A stretch of 64,000 bases of DNA from CAZKAP01 sp964550895 (GTDB lineage Bacteria > Bacteroidota > Bacteroidia > Flavobacteriales > Flavobacteriaceae): positions 12,875 through 76,874 of the forward strand of contig CAZKAP010000007.1 in NCBI GenBank assembly GCA_964550895.1, read 5' to 3'. The position numbers and the translations under genes were made by a program. Shown one piece after another: positions 56,989 to 64,000 of the stretch. The notes below the pieces were generated by a model that saw only the letters and a program-made list of their open reading frames with translations, searched no databases and had not been told where the DNA came from. Position 1 is the first letter of the stretch. Every line of letters begins with the position of its first letter.

Positions 56989-59103
56989 TTAGTTGATTTG
57001 GTGCCATACCAGACCATCGCTTTGGAGCCAGACTGTTTCCGGGCTGCCAATAATACTTATTGAACCCCCGCCAGAATCATTATAGGAAAGGGAGGTCGTA
57101 ATCGGCGCCCCTGCGATATTCTTTATGATGATAATTCTCCCATCACTCAACGAGGGGTCGGGCATGGTAACAAAGGTTGTTGCCGGATCGTTAAGTATCA
57201 CCGTATAATCCAAATCCCCGATCACGACTGTCGCCGCATTATCGGTCCGTATTTCTTTTCGGGTTAGGCCATTGGACAGTTCTCCGAGGGCGCCTTCCAC
57301 ATTGTCCGAAACAAAGGTGGCGGTACCGGACAGTAAGACTTCATCGGCCGTCTGGATTTCATTTATGGGGTCGGTATCCAGGTCGTTGTTGATGTGGTCT
57401 GTGATCAGGATATTATTATCGGATATGCCGTTGGCATTATCCGTAATTCCAGTAGCATTAACTCCTATTTCGGTCACGTTCAAATCGATTCTTCCTGAAT
57501 TGATGTTGATGTTGTTGGTGTTATTGATAACATCGGTCTCGGTCAGTGTCAGTGAATTGTCCAGGGTGACCAGCTGATCTGCATTAATCTGCGCCTTTAA
57601 GAACAACTCTTCGAGTGCACCCTGAACATTCTCGGATGTGAAGTTATTATCGACATCCGTTATGGGTACATCAATCGCATCCTGCAGCTCATTGGTTGGG
57701 TTCGTATCGCCATCGGCCGCATTGGCATCGGCCAGTTCTTCCAGAGCACCTTCCACGGTGTCGGAAACAAAATTACCATTGCCGTCGGCTACGCCCACAT
57801 CGGCAGCGGTAAGGGCATTAAGATCGTCCTGTAATTGGTCAATATCCGCCTGATTCTGGTTGGCCAGGACACTCTGGTTCAGGCTCGAGAGGTTCACGGT
57901 CTGGCCCGTGCCATTTTCTATACCGACTTCGAGATCCTGGGTACCGGGTGTGTAGTTCAGGGTTACGTTTTGATCGTCGGACCCCAATTCGTCCAGGGAA
58001 ACGCTTAGTTCACCTCCGGCATCCCGTAGCACAAGTTCCGGTCCCTCCACGGCAAACTCGAGATTGACCTCATTAAGGGGGTCAGCATCAATATCGACCG
58101 ATCCCCCTCCGGAACTCAGGGAAAGCTGATTCCCGTCCAGTCCCAGCGTCTGAATTTCGTTGGTCTCCGAAATGTCCATGTCTTCGTCCAGGTGATCGCC
58201 TATATCCTGCATATTGGTGGCAACATCGGGTATCAGTGTGGTGAGGTCCACTTCGACTGCACTGATCCGGCTGCGCAGATTACTGTCGTCATAGAAGGCC
58301 CCTGGATTGGGGGCCGGGTTAAAGATCAAAGCATTGTTAGGTGCCGAACTCACCACGCTGGCATCCGTAATAAAGCCGACGTCGTTCGTAAAGTCCTGAA
58401 GGGTGACCACGGTATAGTCGATTTCTTCATCTCCAACCGCATCGGTGGCGATTTCGGGACTGTCCACCGAGTTGTTAGCCAGCTCCTCGGCCGTAATGGA
58501 GGCAGCTTGTATGTCCGTAAATCCGTTAATGGTGTTATCCGCGATCTGCTCCCCAGTAATTTCCAGGACTTCCAGGTTCAGTGTTCCACCATTCGGGGTA
58601 ATCACCATGGTCGGCCTTTCGTTCACTATGGCATCGGATGTTAGATCCAGCAGGGTATTCAGGTCTATGGTGGCCTGCACGGTTCCCCCTTCGGAATCTG
58701 TTAATATCAGTTCTGATCCGACATATTCCAGCGAGACATTGGTGACGGGGCTGCTGGACACGCTGTAGGTTTGCCCATCCGTATCGGTAAGGGTCAGGGT
58801 TCCGTCTCCGTTGTCTTCGACCGTGAGCCTGTTGTCTTCGCAGAGGCTCTGCCAGCTGCCACCGTCGAACGCAAAGAGGCAGGACTCATTGATGTTATAG
58901 ACCACCGCGCCGCGCAGGGGCTGCAGGGCATTCATCTGCTGCGTGGTCATCCGGTTCAGGACGAACACCCGGTCGGTACTTTCCAGTTCGAGCAATGAAA
59001 GCGGACTCAGCAACTGTGGGTTATCTCCTATCTTGACCTGGGCATGCAGTCCACCGGTCAGAAACAGAACGGCCCCGATCAGGGCATGTAAAGGCCATTT
59101 CAT
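56989..59103 (-). CDS. large secreted repeat protein with tail-fibre-like modules
   Basis: 704 residues after a signal peptide (LIGAVLFLTGGLHAQ). The head region has a structured segment (RVFVLNRMTTQQMNALQPL and FDGGSWQSLC) as in flavobacterial tail-fibre-like surface proteins. The middle is Asp/Asn/Thr-rich, low in Lys, Arg and aromatic residues, with repeats of the form VSDTVEGALEELAD, TSENVQGALEELFL, VSDNVEGALGELSN and several NELQDA/NEIQT turns. The end is a small beta domain (TTSLSYNDSGGGSISIIG). Probably a beta-helical or fibrous surface adhesin. No type B domain of its own. Co-transcribed with the next gene, which has one. Confidence 0.82.
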   Translation of the reverse strand: MKWPLHALIGAVLFLTGGLHAQVKIGDNPQLLSPLSLLELESTDRVFVLNRMTTQQMNALQPLRGAVVYNINESCLFAFDGGSWQSLCEDNRLTVEDNGDGTLTLTDTDGQTYSVSSSPVTNVSLEYVGSELILTDSEGGTVQATIDLNTLLDLTSDAIVNERPTMVITPNGGTLNLEVLEITGEQIADNTINGFTDIQAASITAEELANNSVDSPEIATDAVGDEEIDYTVVTLQDFTNDVGFITDASVVSSAPNNALIFNPAPNPGAFYDDSNLRSRISAVEVDLTTLIPDVATNMQDIGDHLDEDMDISETNEIQTLGLDGNQLSLSSGGGSVDIDADPLNEVNLEFAVEGPELVLRDAGGELSVSLDELGSDDQNVTLNYTPGTQDLEVGIENGTGQTVNLSSLNQSVLANQNQADIDQLQDDLNALTAADVGVADGNGNFVSDTVEGALEELADANAADGDTNPTNELQDAIDVPITDVDNNFTSENVQGALEELFLKAQINADQLVTLDNSLTLTETDVINNTNNININSGRIDLNVTEIGVNATGITDNANGISDNNILITDHINNDLDTDPINEIQTADEVLLSGTATFVSDNVEGALGELSNGLTRKEIRTDNAATVVIGDLDYTVILNDPATTFVTMPDPSLSDGRIIIIKNIAGAPITTSLSYNDSGGGSISIIGSPETVWLQSDGLVWHQIN

Positions 59104-59125
59104 GTGGGTAATAATCGGTTTGGTT

Positions 59126-59133
59126 CAAAGATA
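59126..59133 (-). promoter_or_regulatory. putative -7 box of the repeat-protein operon
   Basis: TATCTTTG on the minus strand, 23 bases before the ATG at 59103; exact TAnnTTTG. It lies in the 193-base divergent gap 59104-59296; nothing else is clear there. Confidence 0.45.
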
Positions 59134-59296
59134 GCGATCTTGACATTCCAAGCTTCAGGATTACGGTGAACTGTCTAAATTCTTGATATGTAGTGGTATT
59201 CTTACTTACTGGCCTCCCATTCTGAGTTTTTTGTCCTTAACAGAACTTTAAGAAAGCATTTTCATTTTTCTTTGTTCCTTACTAAAAATTACCTGC

Positions 59297-60046
59297 ATGA
59301 ATAAGAAATACGGGGCCGCTCTGGTCCTTCTACTCATTACCGTTGTGATGACCTACGGTCAGCAACGGGAAATTATCCGGGGCCAGGTACTGTATCGGGG
59401 TAATTTTGTAGTTAACGAGAACGTGATCAACGTGGTTACCGAAGAGGTGACCATCACCGACGAGGGCGGTCGCTTTGCTATATCCGTCATGGAAGGGGAG
59501 CGACTCGTTTTTTCCGCAGTGAATTATCAGCTCAAGGTCGTGGAGATCACCCCTGAGATCCTTCAGAACCGGAGATTGATCGTGGAAGTCAAAGAGAAAG
59601 TTCAGGAGCTCGACGAGGTGGTGGTTACCCCGGAGAACCAGGAAAAATTTCTCGAGGTCAGGAATGAGGAATTCAAGGGATTCGAATATGAGGTAGACCG
59701 ACAGACGCGTGTTGAGAATGTTGCTTTGGACGAATCGGTTCGGGGAATGCAAGATGGACTCAACTTCGTCAACATTTTCAAGGCCTTGTTTAAATCGCGT
59801 CAGAAAGATGGCGATATCGAGAAGGAACCGATCAAGCTCAGCGATGTGTTGCGGCAGGTGTACGAGGATCGCTTCTTCGTCGAAGATCTGGAGATACCCA
59901 AAGAGCAGATCGGAGCTTTCCTGGCCTACTGCGATGCCAAAATTCCGCCCAGGGAATTGATTCGCAAGGAAAACGAATTCCAGCTCATCGACTTCCTGGT
60001 CGTCCAGAGTGCCGAATTCAGAAAGGGATACCAGGAAGAGGAGTAA
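59297..60046 (+). CDS. CarboxypepD_reg-like domain protein, secreted
   Basis: 249 residues, signal peptide (GAALVLLLITVVMTYGQ). Residues about 25-110 are the beta-sandwich carboxypeptidase-regulatory domain (REIIRGQVLYRGNFVVNEN, VTITDEGGRFAISVMEGERL in part), as found ahead of SusC barrels but here alone. The rest is helical and charged, ending in RKGYQEEE. It forms a same-strand run with a DUF6702 protein and an M1 peptidase that I recall as conserved in Flavobacteriia. Role unknown. Confidence 0.85.
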   Translation: MNKKYGAALVLLLITVVMTYGQQREIIRGQVLYRGNFVVNENVINVVTEEVTITDEGGRFAISVMEGERLVFSAVNYQLKVVEITPEILQNRRLIVEVKEKVQELDEVVVTPENQEKFLEVRNEEFKGFEYEVDRQTRVENVALDESVRGMQDGLNFVNIFKALFKSRQKDGDIEKEPIKLSDVLRQVYEDRFFVEDLEIPKEQIGAFLAYCDAKIPPRELIRKENEFQLIDFLVVQSAEFRKGYQEEE

Positions 60047-60133
60047 TTCGGTCGTGAATATCCGTCGTTCCCGGGTTAATCCGGGCATGTCCTTGTCGAA
60101 ATCTGAGCGGATGCTTAGCTTAGCTAGTGCTAT

Positions 60134-60688
60134 ATGGCTGTTGAGATGAAATGGATGTTGTGGATAGTCCCGTTGCTGGTCCCGGTGGTATTTCCCAAAG
60201 GGGACAAGCTCCCGGAAGCCCGATGGGAGGCCTTAAATTCCCACAAGTTTTACCTGAGTGTGACCCAGGTCTATTACAAGGAATCCCAGAATGCCCTTCA
60301 GATCACCATGCGAATTTTTACCGACGACTTCGATGCGCAATTGGAACAGGCTTATGGGCATCAGTGCCGTCTGGATACCGATAAGGAGTCGGATCGGGCG
60401 GGCGACTATATTGAGTCCTATACCACCGAACGATTCGTGATTTACCTGGATGGGGAGCGCCAAAAACTCAGTTTCCTGGGGTGGAAGTACGACATGGATC
60501 AAACTGTGGTGTACCTGGAACTTCCCCAATCGGGCTTCAAAAAGGCCCGTAGCATCGGTGTGCAAAACAAATTACTGCTCGGGGCGTTTGAAGAACAGAA
60601 AAACATGACCCATCTTAAACTGGGAGAAATCACCAAAACCTGGGTATTCCATCAGGGCAGTACTAAAGAAGTGTTAAAAATCAACTAG
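60134..60688 (+). CDS. DUF6702-type protein
   Basis: 184 residues; signal or membrane anchor (MKWMLWIVPLLVPVVF). The core begins NSHKFYLSVTQVYYKESQNA and has ITMRIFTDDFDAQLEQ and the beta-rich end LKLGEITKTWVF, features I associate with DUF6702, a family near metallopeptidases in Flavobacteriia. Start ATG 60134, with ATG 60146 as a shorter choice that begins at the signal. It lies 58 bases before the M1 peptidase gene. Function unknown. Confidence 0.8.
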   Translation: MAVEMKWMLWIVPLLVPVVFPKGDKLPEARWEALNSHKFYLSVTQVYYKESQNALQITMRIFTDDFDAQLEQAYGHQCRLDTDKESDRAGDYIESYTTERFVIYLDGERQKLSFLGWKYDMDQTVVYLELPQSGFKKARSIGVQNKLLLGAFEEQKNMTHLKLGEITKTWVFHQGSTKEVLKIN

Positions 60689-60746
60689 TTCTCTCCCGGA
60701 AGCCCTGTATAACCCTATTTTTCAAGCTTAAATTTTTACGCAAATC

Positions 60747-63032
60747 ATGAATACTATTAAACGCGTCCTCGTGTTGTGCCTCAGCCTGGTACTGCTGCCT
60801 CTGGTGGCCCAGGAGGAAGAGGAAACCCGCAAACCCGGGCATCAGAACATCAATCGTTTCCGTCAGCTGTACGACGAAATGGCCACTCCCAATGGCTTTC
60901 GCACGGCCTCGGGTAAACCCGGCCCCGACTACTACCAGCAACAGGCCGACTACGTTATGGATATCGAACTCGATGATCAAAATGCCAGGATCTATGGCGA
61001 GGAAACCATAACCTATCACAACAACGCCCCTGAGGCACTGGAATTTCTCTGGGTCCAACTCGATCAGAACGTTCGCGCCAAGGATTCCAAGGCAGACCTG
61101 AGAAACCCTTCAAATCTCAGCAGTGCATATCAGCCCGGTTCCTTCGCCAGAAGGGAACTCAAAGAGGCCTTCGATGGGGGTTTCAACATCGAATACGTCC
61201 GGGATGCCAATGGCAACGACCTGCCTCATATGATCAACTGGACGATGATGCGGGTGGACCTTCCCCAGCCCCTGGCCAGTGGTGAGCAGTTCAGCTTTAA
61301 GATCAAATGGTGGTACAACATACAGGACCGCATGCAGTACGGAGGCCGCTCTGGCCTGGAGTATTTTCCGGAAGACGGAAATAACCTTTATACCATTGCC
61401 CAGTTCTTTCCCCGCATGGCCGTATACAACGACGTGGAAGGATGGCAGAACCACCAGTTCTGGGGAAGTGGGGAGTTCGCCCTTCCCTTCGGTAATTACG
61501 AAGTGAATCTCACCGTTCCCGCCGATCATATCGTGGATGCAACCGGAGAGCTGCTCAACCGCAAGCAGGTATTCAGCCGTACTATGATGAAGCGGTACGA
61601 GCAGGCCAAAAAGTCTTACGATAAGCCCGTCCTTATCGTTACCCAGGAAGAGGCCGAAGCGGCCGAAAAGAGCCGTTCCGATAAGAAGAAAACCTGGAAA
61701 TTCAGGGCGGAAAATGTGCGGGATTTCGCTTTCGCATCATCCCGCAAGTTTATTTGGGACATGCAGGCCGTTAAACTGGGGGGTATGGACGTGATGGCCG
61801 TGTCCCTGTATCCCAAGGAAGGCAATCCCCTGTGGGAGGAATACTCCACCAAGGCCGTAGTAGCGACCCTGGAAGCTTACTCGAAGTATACCTTCGACTA
61901 TCCCTACCACAAAGCGATATCGGTGCACACGGCCAATATCGGCATGGAATATCCCATGATCTGCTTTAACTTCGGGAGACCCGACAAGGAGGGCAACTAT
62001 TCCGACCGAACCAAATTCGGTATGATCAGTGTGATCATTCACGAGGTAGGTCACAACTTCTTTCCCATGATCGTCAATTCGGACGAACGCCAGTGGGGTT
62101 GGATGGACGAAGGCCTGAATACCTACACTCAGTATCTGACAGAGCAGTACTTCGGCGAGAAGCACCCCGAGGCCATTGCCCCCAATGAAAAATATCCTTC
62201 CCGAAGAGGGCCGGCAACCGGCATAGTCCGATATATGAGCGCGGACCAGGACTACCTGGCTCCGATTATGTCCAACCCCGAGAACGTTTACAGCCTGGGG
62301 CCGAATGCCTATGGCAAACCCGCGACGGCTCTGAACATACTGCGGGAAACGGTAGTCGGCAAAGAGCTCTTCGACGACGCTTTCCGCACCTATGCCCGCC
62401 GCTGGATGTTCAAGCACCCCACTCCCGAGGATTTCTTCCGTACCATAGAAGAAGTAACGGCCATCGACCTGGATTACTACTGGAGGGGATGGTTCTATTC
62501 GACGGAATACGTGGATATGGGTGTAAAGGAAGTGAAGAAATTCAGGCTCTCGGCGCAGCCCAGCGAGGAACTCAAGCAGCGTTTGGCCGAACGGAATATC
62601 ACCAACTATCCCGACTATGTATACATGGTCGAGGATACCGTCAAGGTGGGCTCTAATAACCCCAGGGCCTCCGAGGCCGTTCCCGCACTCAAGGAATTCC
62701 TGGACGGATTGAGTGAGGAGGAAAGGGCTAAATACAAGGATCCTAAAAACCTGTACCAGATTACCTTTGAGAAGCCCGGGGGCATACCCATGCCGCTCAT
62801 CGTGGAGTACACCTATGCCGATGGCACCGTCGAAAATGTGACCTATCCGGCCGAAATCTGGAGGAAAAATGATGCGGAGGTCAGCCGGGTAATCGCTACC
62901 GACAAGGAACTGGTTTCCGTGGTGGTGGATCCTAAACTGGAGACTGCGGATATCGACCTGAGTAATAACAAATGGCCCAGTGAAGAGGAGCAGAACGAAT
63001 TCGATCAGTTCAAATCCGGCGTAAAGGGCTGA
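60747..63032 (+). CDS. M1-family zinc metallopeptidase, secreted
   Basis: 761 residues with a signal peptide (RVLVLCLSLVLLPLVAQ). Aminopeptidase N-like N-terminal beta domain (IRIELDDQNARIYGEETITY-like region at about 70) and the catalytic site VIIHEVGHNFFPMIV with the third ligand in WGWMDEGLNTYTQYL. The aminopeptidase GxMEN loop is replaced by IGMEYPMICF, as in flavobacterial relatives. Probably degrades peptides in the periplasm. It ends before a long hairpin (63054-63108). Confidence 0.93.
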   Translation: MNTIKRVLVLCLSLVLLPLVAQEEEETRKPGHQNINRFRQLYDEMATPNGFRTASGKPGPDYYQQQADYVMDIELDDQNARIYGEETITYHNNAPEALEFLWVQLDQNVRAKDSKADLRNPSNLSSAYQPGSFARRELKEAFDGGFNIEYVRDANGNDLPHMINWTMMRVDLPQPLASGEQFSFKIKWWYNIQDRMQYGGRSGLEYFPEDGNNLYTIAQFFPRMAVYNDVEGWQNHQFWGSGEFALPFGNYEVNLTVPADHIVDATGELLNRKQVFSRTMMKRYEQAKKSYDKPVLIVTQEEAEAAEKSRSDKKKTWKFRAENVRDFAFASSRKFIWDMQAVKLGGMDVMAVSLYPKEGNPLWEEYSTKAVVATLEAYSKYTFDYPYHKAISVHTANIGMEYPMICFNFGRPDKEGNYSDRTKFGMISVIIHEVGHNFFPMIVNSDERQWGWMDEGLNTYTQYLTEQYFGEKHPEAIAPNEKYPSRRGPATGIVRYMSADQDYLAPIMSNPENVYSLGPNAYGKPATALNILRETVVGKELFDDAFRTYARRWMFKHPTPEDFFRTIEEVTAIDLDYYWRGWFYSTEYVDMGVKEVKKFRLSAQPSEELKQRLAERNITNYPDYVYMVEDTVKVGSNNPRASEAVPALKEFLDGLSEEERAKYKDPKNLYQITFEKPGGIPMPLIVEYTYADGTVENVTYPAEIWRKNDAEVSRVIATDKELVSVVVDPKLETADIDLSNNKWPSEEEQNEFDQFKSGVKG

Positions 63033-63053
63033 TATCCTTAACGAACTATTAAA

Positions 63054-63108
63054 AAAGTCCGCAACCCCGTTGTTCTCAGGAGAAACAGCAGCGGCGAGTT
63101 GCGGACTT
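63054..63108 (+). terminator. long-stem hairpin between the M1 gene and tatA, probable terminator
   Basis: AAAGTCCGCAAC (63054-63065) pairs exactly with GTTGCGGACTTT (63097-63108); a 31-base internal part can also fold. A short T-stretch (TTTCC, TATTT) follows. It lies 20 bases after the M1 stop. Its right arm abuts the tatA promoter box. Confidence 0.6.
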
Positions 63109-63111
63109 TCC

Positions 63112-63119
63112 TATATTTG
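63112..63119 (+). promoter_or_regulatory. putative -7 box of tatA, leaderless
   Basis: TATATTTG, exact TAnnTTTG, ends four bases before the ATG at 63124, so the predicted start coincides with the start codon. Confidence 0.5.
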
Positions 63120-63123
63120 TTCC

Positions 63124-63399
63124 ATGCGGTTACTATTCATTAGTGGTGCGGAGATTTTCTTCATTCTGTTTATCGCGCTGATGATATTCGGAGCGGACAA
63201 ACTGCCCGAAATTGTCAAAACCCTGGCCAAGGGCATGCGGCAACTCCGCGATGCTACGGATGATATCAAGAGGGAAATCCAGAAGAGCGCAGATGAGGTT
63301 GGAGTAAATAAGGAGATCAAGGAGATCGAGAAAGAAGTAGGGGAGGTAAAGCGCAGTGTTACCGAAGTACGAGACTCCGTTAAGAGGAATTCCTCCTAG
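63124..63399 (+). CDS. tatA: twin-arginine translocase subunit TatA/TatE
   Basis: Forms the export pore of the Tat system for folded proteins. 91 residues: a short N-terminal membrane helix (ISGAEIFFILFIALMIFG), the hinge GADKLPEIVKTLAKGM and a charged amphipathic helix with coiled-coil tail (KREIQKSADEVG). A longer frame to 63070 is rejected because it runs through a hairpin and the promoter box. TatC is not in the window. The M15 peptidase at 54.6 kb is a likely substrate. Confidence 0.93.
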   Translation: MRLLFISGAEIFFILFIALMIFGADKLPEIVKTLAKGMRQLRDATDDIKREIQKSADEVGVNKEIKEIEKEVGEVKRSVTEVRDSVKRNSS

Positions 63400-63425
63400 C
63401 AGTCAGGATCAACCATGGTTTAATC

Positions 63426-64000
63426 ATGAAAGCATTGCTTCAGTGGGATCGGGAGGCCCTCATCTACCTCAACAATCTGGGCTCCCAGGAATGGGATGCG
63501 CTTTGGCTGGGTATAACCACTATATGGTACTGGAGTCCTCTGCTGATACTCAGTCTTTTCCTCATTTATAGCAGCGGTGGGTGGAAACCCTTACTCAGAA
63601 GCTTTCTGTCGGCTCTTTTCCTGGGGCTTTTTGTGCTGTGGAGTACGGCCCGAATTAAGAAGTATGTGGGACGCCTTCGCCCCGTTAATGAGCCCGAGCT
63701 CGACGGATTGATAAGGGAGGTGGCTCAGGCTCCCGATTACAGCTTCTTCTCCGGTCATGCCTCCTTCTCCTTTGTGGTGGCTGCGGTATTCTTCTGGTAC
63801 ATGAAAAAGGAGTTCCCCTGGATGTCGGCCATATGGCTACTGGCAGCCGTACTGATATCCTACAGCCGGATCTATCTCGGGGTGCATTATCCCCTGGATG
63901 TGCTTGCGGGAGCAGCCTTTGGTTTTTTGTTGGGCACTTCCAGTTTCCTGAGGGCAAGAAAAAGACTGACTAAAGCTTATACGAGAGCGTCAGACCATCC
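63426..64000 (+). CDS. PAP2-family phosphatase, cut by the window end
   Basis: Starts at ATG 63426 and is open to the last base (191 codons). It carries all three PAP2 motifs: KKYVGRLRP (K-x6-R-P), YSFFSGHASFSF (S-G-H) and SRIYLGVHYPLDVLAG (S-R-x5-H-x3-D), between membrane spans. Likely removes phosphate from undecaprenyl pyrophosphate or phosphatidate at the membrane. It follows tatA by 26 bases on the same strand and may be co-transcribed with it. The C-terminal end lies outside the window. Confidence 0.92.
   Translation, partial: MKALLQWDREALIYLNNLGSQEWDALWLGITTIWYWSPLLILSLFLIYSSGGWKPLLRSFLSALFLGLFVLWSTARIKKYVGRLRPVNEPELDGLIREVAQAPDYSFFSGHASFSFVVAAVFFWYMKKEFPWMSAIWLLAAVLISYSRIYLGVHYPLDVLAGAAFGFLLGTSSFLRARKRLTKAYTRASDH

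Noticed and set aside
56989..59103. Phage tail fibre and hence a prophage
   Set aside because: The repeats look tail-fibre-like, but no capsid, portal, terminase or integrase gene is near and the gene has a signal peptide and a T9SS partner.
1..64000. CRISPR array, tRNA, rRNA, insertion sequence or attachment site
   Set aside because: No spaced direct repeats, cloverleaf-like sequence, transposase motif or long terminal inverted repeat was seen by eye in the gaps; a tRNA scan could not be run.

Overview
The window looks like the chromosome of a member of Bacteroidota, most likely a marine-type Flavobacteriaceae with fairly high G+C (a Robiginitalea-like lineage would fit, but this is a guess). 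The reasons: short group 1 RpoD without region 1.1; AccD lacking its zinc ribbon; type IX secretion genes (porT, a plug-domain protein, a type B sorting-domain protein); a TamL lipoprotein; menaquinone methyltransferase; Na+-NQR; a GH97 glucosidase; DUF3667 and DUF6702 proteins; and promoters of the Bacteroidota TAnnTTTG type before at least a dozen genes. Ten Ns at 29627-29636 show it is a draft assembly. I see no rRNA, tRNA, CRISPR array, insertion sequence or prophage.

Layout. 1-1.3 kb: end of an S41 protease, two terminators around a tiny hydrophobic ORF, then tag. 1.3-9.7 kb (minus): rpe-ypdA-unknown, rpoD, rpsO-pnp, fbaA-accD. 9.8-14.7 kb: tamL (minus), a SpoU/TrmH rRNA methyltransferase (plus), ubiE-porT (minus). 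14.8-17.7 kb: trkA-trkH potassium uptake (plus). 17.7-28.0 kb (minus): a universal-stress/TPR protein gene fused by a 1-base overlap to a seven-gene V-type ATPase operon (A-B-E-C-D-I-K), followed by a two-component system. 28.4-32.0 kb (plus): a second stress protein and succinate dehydrogenase/fumarate reductase A and B, broken by the assembly gap. 32-40 kb: aspartate aminotransferase, desaturase, rsmG, pruA, and the plug/DUF3667/apaG operon. 40-47.5 kb (plus): complete nqrABCDEF, a small NQR-linked protein and the flavin transferase apbE. 47.5-52.9 kb (minus): gpmI-GH97-map-methyltransferase. 53-59.1 kb: ankyrin protein, a small membrane protein missed by length filters, M48 peptidase, and a four-gene operon with a tail-fibre-like repeat protein, a T9SS type B cargo, a GNAT enzyme and a Tat-signal M15 peptidase. 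59.3-64 kb (plus): CarboxypepD_reg protein, DUF6702 protein, M1 peptidase, tatA, PAP2 phosphatase (cut by the window end).

How it fits together. The most interesting block is 17.7-32.0 kb. Two divergent operons, each starting with a universal stress protein, share a near-identical 19-base element in inverted orientation at the same distance from each putative -7 box. One drives a V-ATPase whose rotor subunit carries the polar residues of Na+-binding rotors; the other drives SdhAB with no SdhC beside it. With the Na+-pumping NQR and Trk potassium uptake nearby, the window suggests a sodium-based energy economy with a stress-controlled V-ATPase module. All functional statements rest on reading motifs by eye; no database search was possible.
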